From: IDS-8 sp964607425
GTDB lineage: Bacteria; Pseudomonadota; Gammaproteobacteria; Steroidobacterales; Woeseiaceae
DNA: 37,787 nt
Assembly: GCA_964607425.1 (NCBI GenBank)
Contig: CAZSKQ010000022.1
Coordinates: 1-37,787, forward strand
Direction: 5' to 3'
Shown here piece by piece: positions 9,411-17,112 of the stretch (positions within the stretch are counted from its first letter, which is position 1; every line of letters starts with the position of its first letter). Made by a program: the position numbers and the translations under genes. The notes beneath the pieces are model-generated. The model was not told the DNA's origin. It was given only the letters and a program-made list of their open reading frames with translations, and did not search any database.

Positions 9411-11266
9411 GGGCGCCCGTAGCCTGGACGACGGCCGCTCTCCTGCTGCTGTGCATTGCTGCAGAAGCTTCGGACGGCCCATTCACCGACGCCGGCCCCG
9501 GCCTGTCCGCCGGCGAAGCCTTGTTTGTGGAACACTGCCGTAGCTGCCACTCCGGCATCATAGGGAGCAGGGCGCCCTCGCCCAACGTCCTCGGTCGCTT
9601 CCCGCCACGTTCGATCGTGCATGCACTGACCGCCGGCGTCATGCGGGTGCAGGGCTATTCACTGAGCGGCGATGAACGACGCCTGATTGCCGAATACCTG
9701 ACGGGCGAGCAGCTCACGTCTACCCTCGGCGATTATTCGCAGGGGCAATGCACGTCTCCAAGCGATCTGGCGAGCCGCGCTGAACTCCCGGACTGGAACG
9801 GCTGGGGGGGTGATCCGAAAAATACCAGCTTCCGCACGGCGGAGCAGACCGGGCTCAGGGAAGACGACATCGCCCGTCTGCAATTGGCCTGGGCATTCGG
9901 GTTTGCCGATTCGTACTCAGCGTGGGCTCAACCGGTGGTGGTGAATGGCAGCGTCTTTGTCGGCAGCCAGGCAGGAGTGTTCTATTCAATCGACGCAAAA
10001 ACGGGTTGTACACACTGGACGTACAAGGCTCCCGCTGGAATACGCGGAGCCGCCAGCGTTTTCTCTCCGGGCGGCGGTACGGAGCGCGATGCCGGACTAC
10101 CCGACTATATCGTGCTATTTGGCGACTTGTCGGGAACTGTCCACGCGCTGGATGCAAGCACCGGCAGACCGATCTGGGCAACCGAAGTGGAGTCGCATCC
10201 GAAGGCGAGAGTAACGGGCTCGCCGACCTACTTCGACGGCCGGCTATACGTGCCGATGTCGTCCTGGGTGACCGTCAACGATCCCAGTGGTGCTTGTTGC
10301 ACGTTTCGCGGCAGTCTTTCCGCGATCGATGCACGCACCGGAGAGGTGGTCTGGAAAACTTACACGATTCCAAACCCGGCTGAACCGCTCGACGAGCTCG
10401 GCAAGCAAGGAGAGCCGTTGCTCGGTCCCTCCGGCAGCGCGATCTGGTCTGCCCCCGCCGTCGATTTCACAAGGGCTGCGGTTTACGCCGCTACCGGAAA
10501 CAGCTACACGGGCCCTGCCACGAACTCGGATTCGATCATCGCCTTCTCTCTGGACGATGGCCACATCCTGTGGACCAGGCAGGCGACACCGGACGATGTA
10601 TGGCTGGACGGATGCCAGCGGGGCTCCACCACCTGTGTGCGCTCGGAAGGCCCGAACTTCGATTTCGGAGCCGCTCCGGTACTGGCTACGACCGCGTCGG
10701 GAAGGGAACTCCTCATTGTCGGACAGAAGTCTGGAATGGTTTACGCACTGGATCCGGACAGGCGCGGAGAGATCGTATGGCAGTATCGCGCCGGCCACGG
10801 AGGTCCGGGCGGCGGCGTTGTCTGGGGCTCCGGCGCCGACCACGAAAACGCCTACTTCCCCGTATCGGACATCACCCGGATGCAGCCGGGCGGACTGCAC
10901 GCCATTGACCTCCAGTCCGGCGAGCGCACCTGGTACGCCGCGCCTGCGGAGCGCTTGTGCGGAGTACGGCGTTACGGCTGCAGCGCGGCACAGCCCGTTG
11001 CAATTGCGATCACGCCGGTGGCGGTCTTCGCGGGCGCTGCCGACGGGGGGTTCCGCGCGTATTCGGTAAGGTCGGGCGAAATCCTCTGGGAGTATGACAC
11101 GAACCGGGATTTCAACACGGTGAACGGAGTTGAGGCAGCAGGGGGGTCACTGATCGGAGCCGGACCCACCGTGGCGGGTGGCATGGTGTACGTGAATTCA
11201 GGTTACGGGACAAACGGCGGCCGCGCAGGCAACGTCTTGCTGGCCTTTGCGCCTGCTGGCGAATAA
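9407..11266 (+). CDS. Secreted quinoprotein (PQQ-type) dehydrogenase with N-terminal cytochrome c domain, PVA-dehydrogenase-like
   Basis: A 619-aa periplasmic protein. It has a signal peptide (about residues 1-22), then a haem c site CRSCH at 44-48 with a downstream Met candidate ligand in GVMRVQG. A long beta-propeller of PQQ-dehydrogenase type follows, with recurring AIDxxTG blade motifs and a vicinal Cys pair in SGACCTF. This haem-first layout is that of polyvinyl-alcohol dehydrogenases, which oxidise secondary alcohols and pass electrons to the built-in haem. The ATG at 9407 overlaps the NRPS stop (ATGA), so the two are probably translationally coupled; the longer ORF from 9272 lies inside the NRPS thioesterase and is not used. 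I infer late, periplasmic oxidation of an alcohol in the exported peptide, for example the threonine hydroxyl. The substrate is not shown, and quinone use is by family only. Confidence 0.88.
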   Translation: MRAPVAWTTAALLLLCIAAEASDGPFTDAGPGLSAGEALFVEHCRSCHSGIIGSRAPSPNVLGRFPPRSIVHALTAGVMRVQGYSLSGDERRLIAEYLTGEQLTSTLGDYSQGQCTSPSDLASRAELPDWNGWGGDPKNTSFRTAEQTGLREDDIARLQLAWAFGFADSYSAWAQPVVVNGSVFVGSQAGVFYSIDAKTGCTHWTYKAPAGIRGAASVFSPGGGTERDAGLPDYIVLFGDLSGTVHALDASTGRPIWATEVESHPKARVTGSPTYFDGRLYVPMSSWVTVNDPSGACCTFRGSLSAIDARTGEVVWKTYTIPNPAEPLDELGKQGEPLLGPSGSAIWSAPAVDFTRAAVYAATGNSYTGPATNSDSIIAFSLDDGHILWTRQATPDDVWLDGCQRGSTTCVRSEGPNFDFGAAPVLATTASGRELLIVGQKSGMVYALDPDRRGEIVWQYRAGHGGPGGGVVWGSGADHENAYFPVSDITRMQPGGLHAIDLQSGERTWYAAPAERLCGVRRYGCSAAQPVAIAITPVAVFAGAADGGFRAYSVRSGEILWEYDTNRDFNTVNGVEAAGGSLIGAGPTVAGGMVYVNSGYGTNGGRAGNVLLAFAPAGE

Positions 11267-11294
11267 TGGCCGACGGACTGGTCACGGGGGTGAA

Positions 11295-12131
11295 ATGATC
11301 AGAACAGAAAGGCTCGGCAAGGTGTTTTCCCGACCCAGGGGAAAGCGCAACTCCGATTCCGAACGGGATCCGCGCGCAAGCGGCAAATTGTTCCATGCAT
11401 TGAGGGATGTGAACGTTGACGTGCCGGAAGGGAAGATTATCGGATTACTGGGGGCGAACGGAGCCGGCAAGACGACGTTGATGCGGATCCTGGCCGGATC
11501 GTTGAAACCGACCGCCGGCCGGGTGTTCGTCCGTGGAATCGACGTATCCGAGGATCCGATGCGGGTGCGGCAAACGATCGGATTTCTCTCCGGCACGGTT
11601 GGTTTGTATGGCCGCCTCACGCCCAGGGAGACTGTGACTTACTTCGGCCGCTTATACGGGCTCTCCGGGGACACCCTCTGCAGGCGTGTCTCCAACCTCT
11701 TTTGCGAACTGGAAATTGCGAGTTTCGCGGACCGGCGGACCGATCATCTTTCGAGCGGTATGAAACAACGCGTCGCGATTGCGCGGACGGTAGTGCACGA
11801 GCCCGAAGTAATCATTTTCGACGAGCCAACCACCGGTCTCGATGTGCCGAGTGCCTGTGGAATTTTGCAATACATCGAGCGCTGCAGGCTTGCCGGTACA
11901 TCGGTAGTCTTCTCGACGCATCACATGCATGAGGTCGAACAACTGTGTGAGAGTGTGATTATCCTGGACAAGGGTGAAGTGATCTTCCAGGGCACGGTCG
12001 CGGGCATGAGGAACGCGAGCGGTGCTCGCACACTGGCCGATGCTTACATGGCCCTGACTTCCACGGACAAACGGCCCGTGCTGAGGGAGCCCCTCCGCGA
12101 AATGGACAGCGTATCCATGGTATCGAAATGA
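11295..12131 (+). CDS. ABC transporter ATP-binding protein, NatA/CcmA-like
   Basis: A 278-aa cytoplasmic ATPase that powers the permease encoded next. It shows Walker A GANGAGKTT, signature LSSGMKQRVAIAR, Walker B VIIFDEPTTGLD and the switch His in STHHMHE. A basic, polar stretch of about 25 residues is inserted near the N-terminus, before the usual start of the fold. The ATG at 11295 follows a G-rich ribosome site (GGGGGTGAA) and is preferred over an in-frame start at 11247 that would overlap the upstream gene. Its stop overlaps the permease start by four bases (ATGA). Within an NRPS cluster its likely job is export of, or protection against, the product. NatAB systems export sodium in Bacillus, so a general efflux role is also possible. 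Confidence 0.93.
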   Translation: MIRTERLGKVFSRPRGKRNSDSERDPRASGKLFHALRDVNVDVPEGKIIGLLGANGAGKTTLMRILAGSLKPTAGRVFVRGIDVSEDPMRVRQTIGFLSGTVGLYGRLTPRETVTYFGRLYGLSGDTLCRRVSNLFCELEIASFADRRTDHLSSGMKQRVAIARTVVHEPEVIIFDEPTTGLDVPSACGILQYIERCRLAGTSVVFSTHHMHEVEQLCESVIILDKGEVIFQGTVAGMRNASGARTLADAYMALTSTDKRPVLREPLREMDSVSMVSK

Positions 12132-13348
12132 AATCAACGAATGCTTTGATTATTTGGCGCAAAGAGCTTCGTGAGGTGCTCAGGGACAAACGGACGTTCG
12201 TACGGATGTTTTTACTTTCGGGTCTGCTGCTTCCCTTCCTGGGCCATTTCATGATCACGTTTGGTCAGCAGTCGTACGAAGACGCTGAAAACGACGTATT
12301 GCACTACGCGATTGTCGGCGGTGAATGGTTACCCGGATTGGAAGTGCAATACGCAGAACAGGAATTGCTGGAGCCCGCGACAGTCGATTCCCGATACGCA
12401 GCAATCGATGCGATTCGGGAAGGCAGGATCGCATTCGCAATCGTCGTACCCGAACGCGCGAGAGAAAAGCTGCAGGCGAAGGAGCGCGCCTCCGTCGCGT
12501 TTTACTACAACAACGCGGCCTCCAACGCGGAGATCATCAAAAGGCGCGGCACTGAGCCATTGAACAATTACAGCGAGGCGCAAAGGAACTGGCGGCTCAC
12601 GTTTCTTGGTGTAGTCGGGCAAAAGTCGCGTGAAGGGCTGTTGGACCCTGTTCGGTACGTCGAACAGGACATCGCCTCTGACCGGGAGCAACTAGGGCAG
12701 AGTCTCGGGGGAATCCTTGCGTACCTGATCTTTACGATCTGCTATATGGGGTGCCTGTTCACCGCGATCGACGTTGCCACGGGCGAGAAGGAACGCGGCA
12801 CGCTGGAGATATTGCTGATGGCGCCGGTGGCCCGGCGGGACCTGGTCGTCGGCAAGTATTTGGCGGTGCTCACAGTCGGGCTGGCGTATGCAACGATTGC
12901 GATGTTCAGCCTGGGCAGTTGGCTCCTGTACGAGGGTACCGGGTCATCGGCGAGGACACTCGTCCTTGTCAAATCGTTCGCACTTTCCGACCTGGCCCTG
13001 ATCTGGCTCATGCTGGTACCCATCACCGCATTGTTCGCGGCGCTCGTCCTGGCAATTTCCGTTTACGCCAGGAGCTTCCGCGAAGCGAGCAATCTCGCCG
13101 GGATGTTCAATTTTGTCGTGGCCTTTGCCGCGATCATCGTGATCCTTCCGGGTATGGAGCTGGACTGGCTTTGGGCGACTGTCCCGATGACAAATGTCGC
13201 CATGGCTATCAAGGCATTGGTCAAAGGCACCCTGGAAGAGCAGGCAAAACTGATTGTCATATTCCTGTCTACGAGCCTGACGGCCGGTGCGCTGCTGATG
13301 TTTTGTGCACATTGGTTCAAACGTGAGGAAGTAGTGTTTCGTGAATGA
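12128..13348 (+). CDS. ABC-2 type permease, NatB-like
   Basis: A 406-aa inner-membrane protein. One transmembrane helix lies at about 24-45, then a soluble segment of about 150 residues predicted outside the membrane, then a group of about five helices from residue 195 to 395. The segment ATGEKERGTLEILLMAPV is characteristic of ABC-2/NatB permeases, and the opening IWRKELREVLRDKRT is the usual amphipathic lead-in. It overlaps the ATPase gene by four bases, so the pair forms one transporter. It is the only transporter visible in this part of the cluster. The substrate cannot be read from sequence; I infer the NRPS product. Confidence 0.92.
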   Translation: MKSTNALIIWRKELREVLRDKRTFVRMFLLSGLLLPFLGHFMITFGQQSYEDAENDVLHYAIVGGEWLPGLEVQYAEQELLEPATVDSRYAAIDAIREGRIAFAIVVPERAREKLQAKERASVAFYYNNAASNAEIIKRRGTEPLNNYSEAQRNWRLTFLGVVGQKSREGLLDPVRYVEQDIASDREQLGQSLGGILAYLIFTICYMGCLFTAIDVATGEKERGTLEILLMAPVARRDLVVGKYLAVLTVGLAYATIAMFSLGSWLLYEGTGSSARTLVLVKSFALSDLALIWLMLVPITALFAALVLAISVYARSFREASNLAGMFNFVVAFAAIIVILPGMELDWLWATVPMTNVAMAIKALVKGTLEEQAKLIVIFLSTSLTAGALLMFCAHWFKREEVVFRE

Positions 13349-13382
13349 ACCGTTCCCGTCATCTGCATGTTAGGAGCGAGCT

Positions 13383-13688
13383 ATGAGTGAATTGGTTGAT
13401 AAGCTTTCGGAAGGCGATCATGCCGTTGAAGCAAGCCGATACGAGTCGATCGAGGACTTTGAATCGGCAGTTGCAGATGGGATGGTTCTCATCAAGTTTA
13501 CGGAAACGAGAGGAGGCACCGAGCTCGGCGTGCACCTCGATGAGGAGAACAGGGCCGGGGTCGGGAGCGACGATTCGGGACCTCTGTCATTGAAGGGAAG
13601 CCTGACGCTGGATTACGTGCCGGTCGAATGCGTGGTCGAGCTCGACCGGGAAACGCTGAAGGGACGTGGTTTCCTGAAACGCAAGTAA
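13383..13688 (+). CDS. Hypothetical protein of 101 aa in the NRPS cluster
   Basis: I do not recognise this family. The protein is acidic at its start (MSELVDKLSEGDH), has no signal peptide or membrane helix, and looks beta-rich toward its C-terminus, with the segment GSLTLDYVPVECVVEL. It begins 34 bases after the permease stop with an AGGAG site at a good distance, so translation is credible. It is about the size of an MbtH-like NRPS helper but lacks the MbtH signature (no conserved Asn-Glu-x-Gln or paired Trp residues; it has no Trp at all). A gap of 129 bp follows with no promoter I can defend. Its position suggests a cluster-specific accessory role, but no function is claimed. Confidence 0.75.
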   Translation: MSELVDKLSEGDHAVEASRYESIEDFESAVADGMVLIKFTETRGGTELGVHLDEENRAGVGSDDSGPLSLKGSLTLDYVPVECVVELDRETLKGRGFLKRK

Positions 13689-13817
13689 ATGAGTGCCCGA
13701 GGATGGATACCGGGGATCAGTGCGTTCTCTCGCAAGTGGCGCCAGGTTGTCAACCCCGGGTTATCGATCGGGGTCGATCGGATCCGGTAGCGACAGGCAT
13801 GAACGGAGGGGGGAGTT

Positions 13818-15137
13818 ATGAAGCGTTGGAGGTATGTGGTTGCCGTCTTGTGCCTGGTTTGCGGGAGCGCCGTGTTGGCGCGCCCGGAACTTGCCGGCAC
13901 ATGGCAGGGCGAGCTCGCAGTGTCCGAAAGTACACGGATCCTGGTTGAGTTCGTGATCGAAAAAGGCGCGGGGGAGAGTTATTCGGCAGTGATGAATGCG
14001 CCAACAGAGCCCAGCTTGCAGAATATCCCGGTCTCTTCGCTGACGTTGACAGGCGATGAAGTCCGGCTCCAGGTTGACGAAGTCAGCGGGGCATTCCAGG
14101 GAAGCTTCCAGGGAGAGTCGCTCGTCGGCCATTGGCGGCAGCAGGGGCAGGAGTTCCCACTCACGCTCGCGCCGTACGTGGAGGAACCGCTCTCAGAGGA
14201 GCTCATTCAGCAAATCAGCGGCGAATGGCATGGCTTGTATACGTTCGAAGCAAGTGGAAGGTCCATTCACCTGGTGCTCCATTTCGAGGCAACGGACGGT
14301 GGGCTGGGAGCGTCATTCGATAGCCCGGATCAGGGAATTGCGGGCATTCCCGTCGCCGATGTCCACGTCGGCAACGGAAAGATCACTCTGAATATAGCCC
14401 AGCCAAGAGTCACCTTGCGCGGCGACCTCGAAGGTGACCGGATCATCGGCGAATGGGTACAGAACGGATCCACTCCGATCGTCTTTCAGAAAGGAGCGTA
14501 TGAGTTTCCCACGTTCGATCTCCCCGCGGCCGTGGGCCGGGAGCTGGTCGGGAGCTGGCACGGGGAACTGGGTGGACAGCTCACGCTGGTGATCAACTTC
14601 GTGGAAACTGCCGACGGCTCGATCCGCGCGACACTCGACAGTCCCGACCAGGGCGTTTCGACAATTCCAATCACGCGAATCGAGGCCTCGGGCGGGGAAG
14701 TTGTCCTCAACGCGGACGGCATAGGAATGCAGATCGAAGCCACGGTCGCCGACGGCGGCCTCAATGGAACTTTCCGACAGAAGGGCCAGGTATATGACCT
14801 CACGATGTCGCGGGGAGAATTCGTGGCGGGCGAAAACCAGGTTACTGCAATGCTGGCGAAGAAGCTGCTGGGCACGTGGCAAGGCGAGGCTGGTGGCTCC
14901 ACCATGATCATGCATTTCAGTTATGACGGAGCAGGGCGGTTTCTGGCGCTTCTTGACATTCCGGACCGGAAGCTGAGCGACTTGCCGATATCCGGCATTT
15001 CTCAAGACGGTGCGCGCCTCAGCATGATCGTGAGAGGCATCGCGGCAGAATTCGAGGGGCAAATCAACGCTGAAAGCATATCCGGAGAGTGGACGATGCC
15101 CAGCCTGCAGTTTCCTGTTGAGTTCAAACAACTATAG
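13818..15137 (+). CDS. Secreted protein of four tandem lipocalin-like beta repeats
   Basis: A 439-aa exported protein. Residues 1-21 form a clear signal peptide ending AVLA. The rest is four repeats of about 100 residues, at roughly 24-125, 130-233, 243-340 and 352-439. Each opens with G-(T/E/S)-W-(Q/H)-G (GTWQGEL, GEWHGLY, GSWHGEL, GTWQGEA), has a middle near SPDQGxxxIPI, and three close on a GxWxQxG-like turn. From memory this unit occurs singly, often fused to secreted serine hydrolases; here four stand alone with no catalytic domain. A very strong ribosome site (GGAGGGGGGAG) precedes the ATG. I infer a periplasmic binding or scaffold protein, perhaps for the peptide product; nothing in the sequence proves that. 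Confidence 0.85.
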   Translation: MKRWRYVVAVLCLVCGSAVLARPELAGTWQGELAVSESTRILVEFVIEKGAGESYSAVMNAPTEPSLQNIPVSSLTLTGDEVRLQVDEVSGAFQGSFQGESLVGHWRQQGQEFPLTLAPYVEEPLSEELIQQISGEWHGLYTFEASGRSIHLVLHFEATDGGLGASFDSPDQGIAGIPVADVHVGNGKITLNIAQPRVTLRGDLEGDRIIGEWVQNGSTPIVFQKGAYEFPTFDLPAAVGRELVGSWHGELGGQLTLVINFVETADGSIRATLDSPDQGVSTIPITRIEASGGEVVLNADGIGMQIEATVADGGLNGTFRQKGQVYDLTMSRGEFVAGENQVTAMLAKKLLGTWQGEAGGSTMIMHFSYDGAGRFLALLDIPDRKLSDLPISGISQDGARLSMIVRGIAAEFEGQINAESISGEWTMPSLQFPVEFKQL

Positions 15138-15246
15138 AGCCGGAAATGCGATCGCAGTTCCAAATTCACTCGGCGTTGCCCGCGAACACTAACCAGGAGC
15201 CCGGCGCGGGTGTTTCGTCAACCAGGGCGGAAAGGAGGGACTTTTC

Positions 15247-16233
15247 ATGGAACCGGAACAACTCATTCATGTTTGGCATCCGTGCCATCATTGCAAACAG
15301 TTCCCGATCGAAGGCGATCGGTATGAATGCACCGACTGCCCGATCAGTCCCTACAACAGCCTTTGCAGCCATTGTTACGGCAGACTGGGTGAGGAGGGTA
15401 TGGAGCACCCGATGAGCGGCAGCCCAGCCGCGACGGGCAGCGGCGAGCACCGTTTCAGGAAATATCGAGGTACACCGGCAAGCAGGTTTCGCGAGTGGCT
15501 GGAAACGACGCCGGATAATGTGGAGGCGCCGGCGGTTCCGAACGGGCTTGTAGTGCGGCCGGAGTTTACCGCGGGCCGGCACTACTGTGTCGGCGGGCAT
15601 GCTTTCGTAATGGAATGGGCCGGCGAAACACTGCTCGTTACGGCACTACACGTCCTGGACGAGCTGCTGAAGAAAATGGCTATCGATGCGCGGCAGGGAG
15701 GAGCGCGGGAGCTCGCGGAAAGCATTGACGGGGTGAAATGCTTCGATGTCATGCAGGAGAAGTGGATGTTTCACGATATCGGCACCTGCACACGAATGTG
15801 GTTCCTGCCCAATGCCGGCCTGGGCGACGAGGAGCCCTACTCCCATCGGGACATTTGCATCTTCGAGGTCGCAGACGAGGGTGGCCTGAAGAAAGCCGTG
15901 GCTGCGCCGGCGCGGCCCGCCGTCGGTGAGCCGGTCTGGCTGGCAGTGAGAATGCGGGACGGCTCGCGGGCGCGTCCGGCGGTAGTGGTCGAGTCGACGC
16001 CCGAAACCCTGATCTTTCGGTATAGCGGCGGGCAGCCGTATTACGAGCTGACGAGCGGGGCACCCATTTTGAACCGTACAGGGGAAGTCGTGGGAATCAA
16101 CATCGGACTCGGACGGTACCAGGGCGCGGAGTTCGGTCACGCGAACAATATCGACAGCATTCGCTCACACCTGGAGCAACGGATGCAGGTCGCTCCCCCG
16201 GAACGGGATCGTGCAGCAGCCCTGCGCGGTTGA
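15247..16233 (+). CDS. ZZ-type zinc finger fused to trypsin-like serine protease domain
   Basis: A 328-aa protein without a signal peptide. Residues 8-56 match the eukaryotic-style ZZ zinc finger: Cys13/Cys16, PIEGDRYEC with Cys28/Cys31, then Cys40/Cys43 in LCSHCY, and His54. Residues 95-310 resemble a trypsin-like (trypsin-2/HtrA-type) fold: His135 in VTALHVLDE, Asp202 in SHRDICIF and Ser270 in LTSGAPILN, followed by VVGINIG. The Ser motif reads TSGAP rather than NSGGP, so activity is likely but not certain. A near-perfect ribosome site (AAAGGAGGGA) sits just upstream of the ATG. Two genes with no obvious biosynthetic role precede it and the halogenation cassette follows. Its target is unknown; peptide processing, quality control or self-protection are all possible. 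Confidence 0.85.
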   Translation: MEPEQLIHVWHPCHHCKQFPIEGDRYECTDCPISPYNSLCSHCYGRLGEEGMEHPMSGSPAATGSGEHRFRKYRGTPASRFREWLETTPDNVEAPAVPNGLVVRPEFTAGRHYCVGGHAFVMEWAGETLLVTALHVLDELLKKMAIDARQGGARELAESIDGVKCFDVMQEKWMFHDIGTCTRMWFLPNAGLGDEEPYSHRDICIFEVADEGGLKKAVAAPARPAVGEPVWLAVRMRDGSRARPAVVVESTPETLIFRYSGGQPYYELTSGAPILNRTGEVVGINIGLGRYQGAEFGHANNIDSIRSHLEQRMQVAPPERDRAAALRG

Positions 16234-16266
16234 CGGGTTCCGCCGCTTCGCCTAGTGGAGAGAACA

Positions 16267-17112
16267 ATGATAGAAGCAGTCACCAAGAGTCATGACGGAT
16301 TCTCGATAAGATATGCCTACCAGAGAGCCGAAGAGAAGAAGCCATGGATAGTATTCGTCATCCCGTTTGGGCTGCGGCTGACTATCGCGGCTCCGTTTTT
16401 CGACTTCTTTGGCTCGCATTACAACATCGTAACGTGGGAGTCTCGCCTGATCCTGGACGAGAACGACGCCAATACCGAAGGGGATTTGCAAATCTTCTCG
16501 GTCGACAATCACGTAAGCGATATGTTGGCCGTGATGGACGCCTGTGGAATTCGCCGGGCAAATCTCGTCGGATACTGCTCAGGCGCGGGTATTGCTTTGA
16601 CAGCTGTGAACAGCGCGCCGAAGCGTTTTACAAACCTGGTACTGGCGCACGGAGAGTACACGTTGCTGGACAAAGCATCTTGCAGTACGCCGTTCTCGAG
16701 GGATATCGACAGCATACTGACGATGGCGGCCAACAACGCCCGCCATGCCGAGAAAGCATTCGAAAAGATAAAATCCGATAGATTCGAGGCAAACGAGGGC
16801 ATCCCGGAAGGGATGTACGTGCCTTACAGCGAGCTTAACTGGTTTCGTCGATACGCGTTCAACTACCTCGCTTACAAGGCCACGGATTTTGAAGAGCTTG
16901 CCGCCGCGGTCGGTCATTTCACGTACCTGTTGACCGGCTTACAGGACGCGCAGGCGAATGCAGACAGCACCCGGCGCATTGCCAATGCGATCAAGGACTC
17001 GCGACTCTACATAGACGCCACCGGTGATCATTATGGGATGGTTCGGCCCGAGTCCAAAACCATGATCGCGGTGTGGAACTATCTCGGGGAGCGCTATGAG
17101 CAGGCAGCCTGA
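16267..17112 (+). CDS. Alpha/beta-hydrolase aminoacyltransferase with Cys nucleophile, CmaE/SyrC-like
   Basis: A 281-aa alpha/beta-hydrolase-fold protein whose nucleophile elbow reads GYCSGAG with Cys104, where ordinary hydrolases have Ser. In CmaE (coronamic acid) and SyrC (syringomycin) such a Cys moves an aminoacyl group from one carrier-protein arm to another. A C-terminal His in TGDHYGMV is the likely catalytic base. The start is the ATG at 16267, preceded by GGAGAG; a GTG at 16255 in the same frame is part of that ribosome site. The gene overlaps the adenylation gene by 17 bases, so the cassette is translated together. Its expected job is moving the chlorinated aminoacyl group from the free carrier protein onto an NRPS carrier domain. 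The receiving domain is not in this window. Confidence 0.88.
   Translation: MIEAVTKSHDGFSIRYAYQRAEEKKPWIVFVIPFGLRLTIAAPFFDFFGSHYNIVTWESRLILDENDANTEGDLQIFSVDNHVSDMLAVMDACGIRRANLVGYCSGAGIALTAVNSAPKRFTNLVLAHGEYTLLDKASCSTPFSRDIDSILTMAANNARHAEKAFEKIKSDRFEANEGIPEGMYVPYSELNWFRRYAFNYLAYKATDFEELAAAVGHFTYLLTGLQDAQANADSTRRIANAIKDSRLYIDATGDHYGMVRPESKTMIAVWNYLGERYEQAA

Noticed and set aside
13383..13688. MbtH-like protein as an identity for the 101-aa gene
   Set aside because: Size and context fit, but the conserved MbtH residues, including its tryptophans, are missing.
13689..13817. Iron-box (Fur) or promoter in the widest gap of the NRPS operon
   Set aside because: Despite the many iron enzymes and sbn-type genes I found no convincing Fur-like palindrome and no -35/-10 pair here; a siderophore role is therefore not supported by regulation.
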